Assembly: GCA_963770315.1 (NCBI GenBank)
Contig: CAVYPC010000002.1
Coordinates: forward strand, 2,232,001-2,296,000
DNA from: VRUE01 sp963770315
GTDB lineage: Bacteria > Actinomycetota > Thermoleophilia > Solirubrobacterales > 70-9
Reading direction: 5' to 3'
Length of the DNA: 64,000 bases
The position numbers were made by a program, and so were the translations under genes. Below are positions 60,832-64,000 of this stretch, piece after piece. Each line of letters starts with the position of its first letter. The stretch's first letter is position 1. The notes beneath the pieces were generated by a model, which was not told the origin of the DNA, ran no database searches, and saw nothing but the letters and a program-made list of their open reading frames with translations.

Positions 60832-62253
60832 TCAGCGGCGTCTCGGACTCCAGCCGGCCGAGCCAGCCCGGCTTTGGACCCTCTCCCAGGCGTCCGTGAG
60901 CACCCCGCGCAGCACGTCGTGGATCTCTTCGAACTGCTCCGTGTCGGCGATCAGCGGCGGCGCCAGTTGGATCACCGGGTCGCCGCGATCGTCGGCGCGG
61001 CAGATCAAACCGCGCCTGTAGAGCTCACCCGAGAGGAAGCCGCGCAGCAGGTCCTCCGCCTCCTCGTCGTCGAAGCTCTCCTTCGTCTCCTTGTCCTTGA
61101 CCAGCTCGATCGCCTGGAAGTAGCCGGCGCCGCGCACGTCGCCGACGATCGGCAGGTCGCGCAGGCTCTCCAGCATCTGCCGGAACTCGCCCTCCTTGGC
61201 CAGCACGTGCCCGCAGAGATCCTCGCGCTCGAAGATGTCGAGGTTGGCCATCGCGATCGCCGCGGCGAGGGGGTGGCCGGCGAAGGTGAAGCCGTGGGCG
61301 AAGGACTCCTTGCCCTCCATGAACGGCTCGGCGACCCGGTCGGAGACGACCATCGCCCCCATCGGCGCGTAGGCCGAGGTCAGTGCCTTCGCCATCGTGA
61401 CGATGTCCGGCACGTAATCGAAGCGTTCGCAGCCGAAATAGTGGCCGAGGCGGCCCCAGGCGCAGATCACCTCGTCGGAGATCATCAGGACGTCGTAGCG
61501 ATCGCAGATTTCCCGCACCCGCTCGAAGTAACCCTCGGGCGGGACGAAGCAGCCGCCGGCGTTCTGGACCGGCTCGACGATCACCGCGGCGACGGTCTCC
61601 GGCCCCTCGAACACGATCCGCTCCTCGATCGCGTTCGCCGCCCAGAGCGGGTGGCGATCCTCGGGCCAGCGGTAGGTGTTGGTGTTGGGCACGTGGCAGC
61701 CGCCCGGGGTCAGCGGCTCGAACGGGGTGCGCAGCTCGGTGATGCCGGTTGCCGAGAGGGCGCCGAGCGAGGTGCCGTGGTAGGCGATCTCGCGGGCGAT
61801 CATCTTGTGCTTCTGGCCTTTGCCGTGGGAGCGGTGGTAGTTGCGGGCGAGCTTCAGCGCCGACTCGACCGCCTCCGAGCCGCCGGAGGTGAAGAAGACG
61901 CGGTTGAGGTCGCCGGGAGCGAGCGAGGCGATCCGCGCCGCGAGCTCGATCGCGCGCGGATGCGCGTAGCTCCACAGCGTGTAGAAGTCGAGCTCCCCGA
62001 CCTGGCGGGCCGCTGCCTCGCCGAGCTCGGTGCGGCCGTGGCCGGCGTTGACGCAGAAGAGGGCGGAGAGGCCGTCGAGGTAGCGGTTGCCGTGATCGTC
62101 GTAGACGTAGCAGCCCTCGCCGCGGACGATGATCGGGATCTCGTGGTCGGGGCCGTAGGAGCCCATCCGCGAGAAGTGCATCCAGAGATGTCGCATCGCC
62201 AGCTCCTGGAGGCTGGTGTCGACCGTCCCGGATGACTGCGACGCGATGGCCAT
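60832..62253 (-). CDS. Class III pyridoxal-phosphate aminotransferase (putrescine/GABA/beta-alanine type)
   Basis: The 473 aa contain the PLP lysine near Lys289 (TMAKALTSAY), the Asp260 (SDEVICAWGRLG) that binds the pyridine nitrogen, and the SGGSEAVESALKLAR phosphate-binding loop. Transfers an amino group from an omega-amine to a keto acid. First gene of the minus-strand operon. Exact substrate not decided from sequence. Confidence 0.9.
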   Translation of the reverse strand: MAIASQSSGTVDTSLQELAMRHLWMHFSRMGSYGPDHEIPIIVRGEGCYVYDDHGNRYLDGLSALFCVNAGHGRTELGEAAARQVGELDFYTLWSYAHPRAIELAARIASLAPGDLNRVFFTSGGSEAVESALKLARNYHRSHGKGQKHKMIAREIAYHGTSLGALSATGITELRTPFEPLTPGGCHVPNTNTYRWPEDRHPLWAANAIEERIVFEGPETVAAVIVEPVQNAGGCFVPPEGYFERVREICDRYDVLMISDEVICAWGRLGHYFGCERFDYVPDIVTMAKALTSAYAPMGAMVVSDRVAEPFMEGKESFAHGFTFAGHPLAAAIAMANLDIFEREDLCGHVLAKEGEFRQMLESLRDLPIVGDVRGAGYFQAIELVKDKETKESFDDEEAEDLLRGFLSGELYRRGLICRADDRGDPVIQLAPPLIADTEQFEEIHDVLRGVLTDAWERVQSRAGSAGWSPRRR

Positions 62254-62319
62254 GCGTGTTCTCCTCTCGGACTACGACGTTATGGACAAAGCTAGAGGCG
62301 CAATGGCCACAGTGCAATG

Positions 62320-62365
62320 GTCATCGAGTCGATGACTTGGCAGCACCTTGTACTGATTGTACAAA
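62320..62365 (+). promoter_or_regulatory. Permease promoter with two operator-like palindromes
   Basis: Promoter TTGGCA (62337-62342), 17-nt spacer, TACAAA (62360-62365). One perfect palindrome, GTCATCGA-G-TCGATGAC (62320-62336), abuts the -35; the other, TTGTAC-N5-GTACAA (62348-62364), covers the spacer end and -10. A regulator could repress the permease here and also act on the divergent aminotransferase. Confidence 0.6.
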
Positions 62366-62478
62366 CCGACGACCGCGGTTTGGGACATTTGCCACTTGCC
62401 GGGGACGCCGCACGGGCGTACCTTCAAACGACCGCTCTGCCGTCCCGGCGAAGCGGGACCCGGAGAAGGGGGAGTCAG

Positions 62479-64000
62479 ATGGAGAGTGCATCGGTTCCGA
62501 CGCCTCAGCCTTTGGCAGGCACCCCCACGACCCCGGTGCCGAGCAGCGGCGACAAGGGGCTGAAGAAGAACGCGATCGGGTTCGCCTCCAGCGTCGTCAT
62601 CGGCGTCGCGTCGACCGCGCCCGGCTACAGCCTCGCCGCGACCCTCGGCTTCATCGCCGCCGCCGTCGCGCTGCAGTCGCCGGCGATCCTGCTGCTCGCC
62701 TTCGTCCCGATGTTCCTCGTCGCCGCCGGCTACTACTACATGAACAAAGCCGATCCGGACTGCGGCACCAGCTTCTCCTGGGTGACCAAGGCGATGGGAC
62801 CACAGCTGGGCTGGATCGCCGGCTGGACGATCGTCGTCGCCGACGTGATCGTGATGGCGAACCTGGCGCAGATCGCCGGCCTCTACACCTTCCTGCTGGT
62901 CGGCTGGGACGCAGCCGCGGCTTCGACCGTGGCGGTGACCTTGGTAGGTGTCCTCTGGATCGTGATCATGACCGCGATCGTGCTGATCGGGATCGAGCTG
63001 TCGGCCCGAACCCAGATCGGATTGCTGGCGGCGGAGATCCTCACCCTGGCCGCCTTCGCCGTGGTGGCGCTGGTCAAGGTCTACAGCGGCAGCGCCCCAG
63101 CCGGCTCGATCGACCCGAGCTTCTCTTGGATCAACCCCTTCAGCCTCAGCCCGAGCGAGCTTTCCGCCGGCCTGCTGTTAGCCGTCTTCATCTACTGGGG
63201 GTGGGACACGACGGCGACCGTCAACGAGGAGACCGAGAATCCCGATGAGGCCCCGGGCCGGGCGACGGTGGTCAGCACCCTGATCCTGCTCGGCATCTAT
63301 GTGATCGTCGCCGTGGCGGCCCAGGCCTACGCCGGCGTCGACCAGCTGGTCGCCAACCAGGAAGACGTGCTGAGCGCACTCGGCACCGAAGTCTTCGGCT
63401 CGCCCCTCGACAAGATCCTGATCATCGCCGTGCTCTCCTCGGCGGCGGCGTCGACCCAGACGACGATCCTGCCGACGGCCCGCACGACGCTCTCGATGGC
63501 CCGCGCAAACGCGATGCCGAAGAGCCTCGGCAAAGTGCATCCGCGCTTCCTCACGCCCCATATCTCGACCCTGGCAATGGGCGCCGCGTCGATCATCTGG
63601 TACGTCGGCCTCACCCTGGTCAGCGAAGACATCCTCTTCGACTCGCTGGCGGCGCTGGGACTGATGATCTCCTTCTACATCGGCCTCACCGGGTTCGCCT
63701 GCGCGATCTACTACCGGCACGAGCTCCTGCGCAGCGTCAAGAACTTCTTCTTCGTCGGCTTGGGGCCCGCCGTCGGGGCCACGATCCTCTTCTATCTACT
63801 GATCAAGAACGGGATCGAACTGGCGGATCCGGCCAACTCCGAATCGGGCAACTCCTGGTTCGGGCTCGGCCCGCCGCTGGTGATCGCGGCATTCTTCCTC
63901 GTCCTCGGCTTCGTCCTGATGGCGGTGCAATGGAGGGCTATGCCGGAGTTCTTCCGCAAGCGAACCGAGGTCGCTCCGCCGGGCTTCCTCGAGGGGGAAT
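62479..64000 (+). CDS. APC-family amino acid/amine permease, 3' end at or past the window edge
   Basis: From ATG 62479 (preceded by GGAGAAGGGGGAG) the frame is open to the edge, 507 codons. N-terminus MESASVPTPQPLAGTPTTPV then LKKNAIGFASSVVIGVASTA, typical of APC transporters, with about twelve hydrophobic spans and the GAYSL/PGYSLAATLGFIAA style first helix. Final codons GFLEGE suggest the stop is immediately outside. Divergent from the aminotransferase operon; likely imports its substrate. Confidence 0.88.
   Translation, partial: MESASVPTPQPLAGTPTTPVPSSGDKGLKKNAIGFASSVVIGVASTAPGYSLAATLGFIAAAVALQSPAILLLAFVPMFLVAAGYYYMNKADPDCGTSFSWVTKAMGPQLGWIAGWTIVVADVIVMANLAQIAGLYTFLLVGWDAAAASTVAVTLVGVLWIVIMTAIVLIGIELSARTQIGLLAAEILTLAAFAVVALVKVYSGSAPAGSIDPSFSWINPFSLSPSELSAGLLLAVFIYWGWDTTATVNEETENPDEAPGRATVVSTLILLGIYVIVAVAAQAYAGVDQLVANQEDVLSALGTEVFGSPLDKILIIAVLSSAAASTQTTILPTARTTLSMARANAMPKSLGKVHPRFLTPHISTLAMGAASIIWYVGLTLVSEDILFDSLAALGLMISFYIGLTGFACAIYYRHELLRSVKNFFFVGLGPAVGATILFYLLIKNGIELADPANSESGNSWFGLGPPLVIAAFFLVLGFVLMAVQWRAMPEFFRKRTEVAPPGFLEGE

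Overview
The window is high-GC actinobacterial DNA. Two features point to class Thermoleophilia (Solirubrobacterales-like): the long low-complexity extensions on many ribosomal proteins, and a very large secreted protein family downstream. This placement is inferred from family resemblance and was not tested against a database. 

Layout. 1-5 kb: a partial PBP4-type D-Ala-D-Ala carboxypeptidase, then ligA and surE (minus strand, start/stop coupled) and truA (plus). 5.2-25.1 kb: one continuous minus-strand translation supercluster, read from high to low coordinates as fusA, tuf, the S10 operon, the spc operon (ending secY-adk-map), a degraded toxin-antitoxin pair, and the alpha operon (rpmJ to rplQ). 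Start and stop codons overlap at many junctions (TGATG, GTGA, ATGA). 25.2-27.8 kb: a plus-strand block (membrane protein, rpsL, rpsG, HAD protein, small membrane protein) that looks inverted relative to the usual rpoC-rpsL-rpsG-fusA order. 27.8-29.1 kb: a flavin-dependent monooxygenase. 29.3-40.7 kb: the minus-strand rpmG-secE-nusG-rplKAJL-rpoBC cluster. 

40.8-56.6 kb is accessory DNA with decay and transfer signs: a frameshifted acyl-CoA dehydrogenase, a truncated and frameshifted AAA-type ATPase, a YceH protein, tRNA-Thr(GGT), a TetR-like protein lacking its DNA-binding part, a large secreted-protein operon (collagen-like protein, about 1600-aa NHL/propeller protein, 970-aa internally repeated protein), two VapBC toxin-antitoxin pairs and an RTX-type calcium-binding-repeat protein. 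56.6-64 kb is a probable amine/GABA-type catabolic module: class III aminotransferase, PucR regulator, alanine dehydrogenase and aminobutyraldehyde-type dehydrogenase on the minus strand, with a divergent APC permease. Two perfect palindromes flank and overlap the permease promoter. 

The least explained signals are three copies of an intergenic inverted-repeat element sharing a core (near 4.05, 5.1 and 27.7 kb), a similar but core-divergent hairpin abutting rpoC, non-standard start codons predicted at overlap junctions (adk ATA, vapC CTG), a 34-bp tandem duplication separating a toxin-antitoxin junction, and the apparent absence of infA from its usual place between map and rpmJ.
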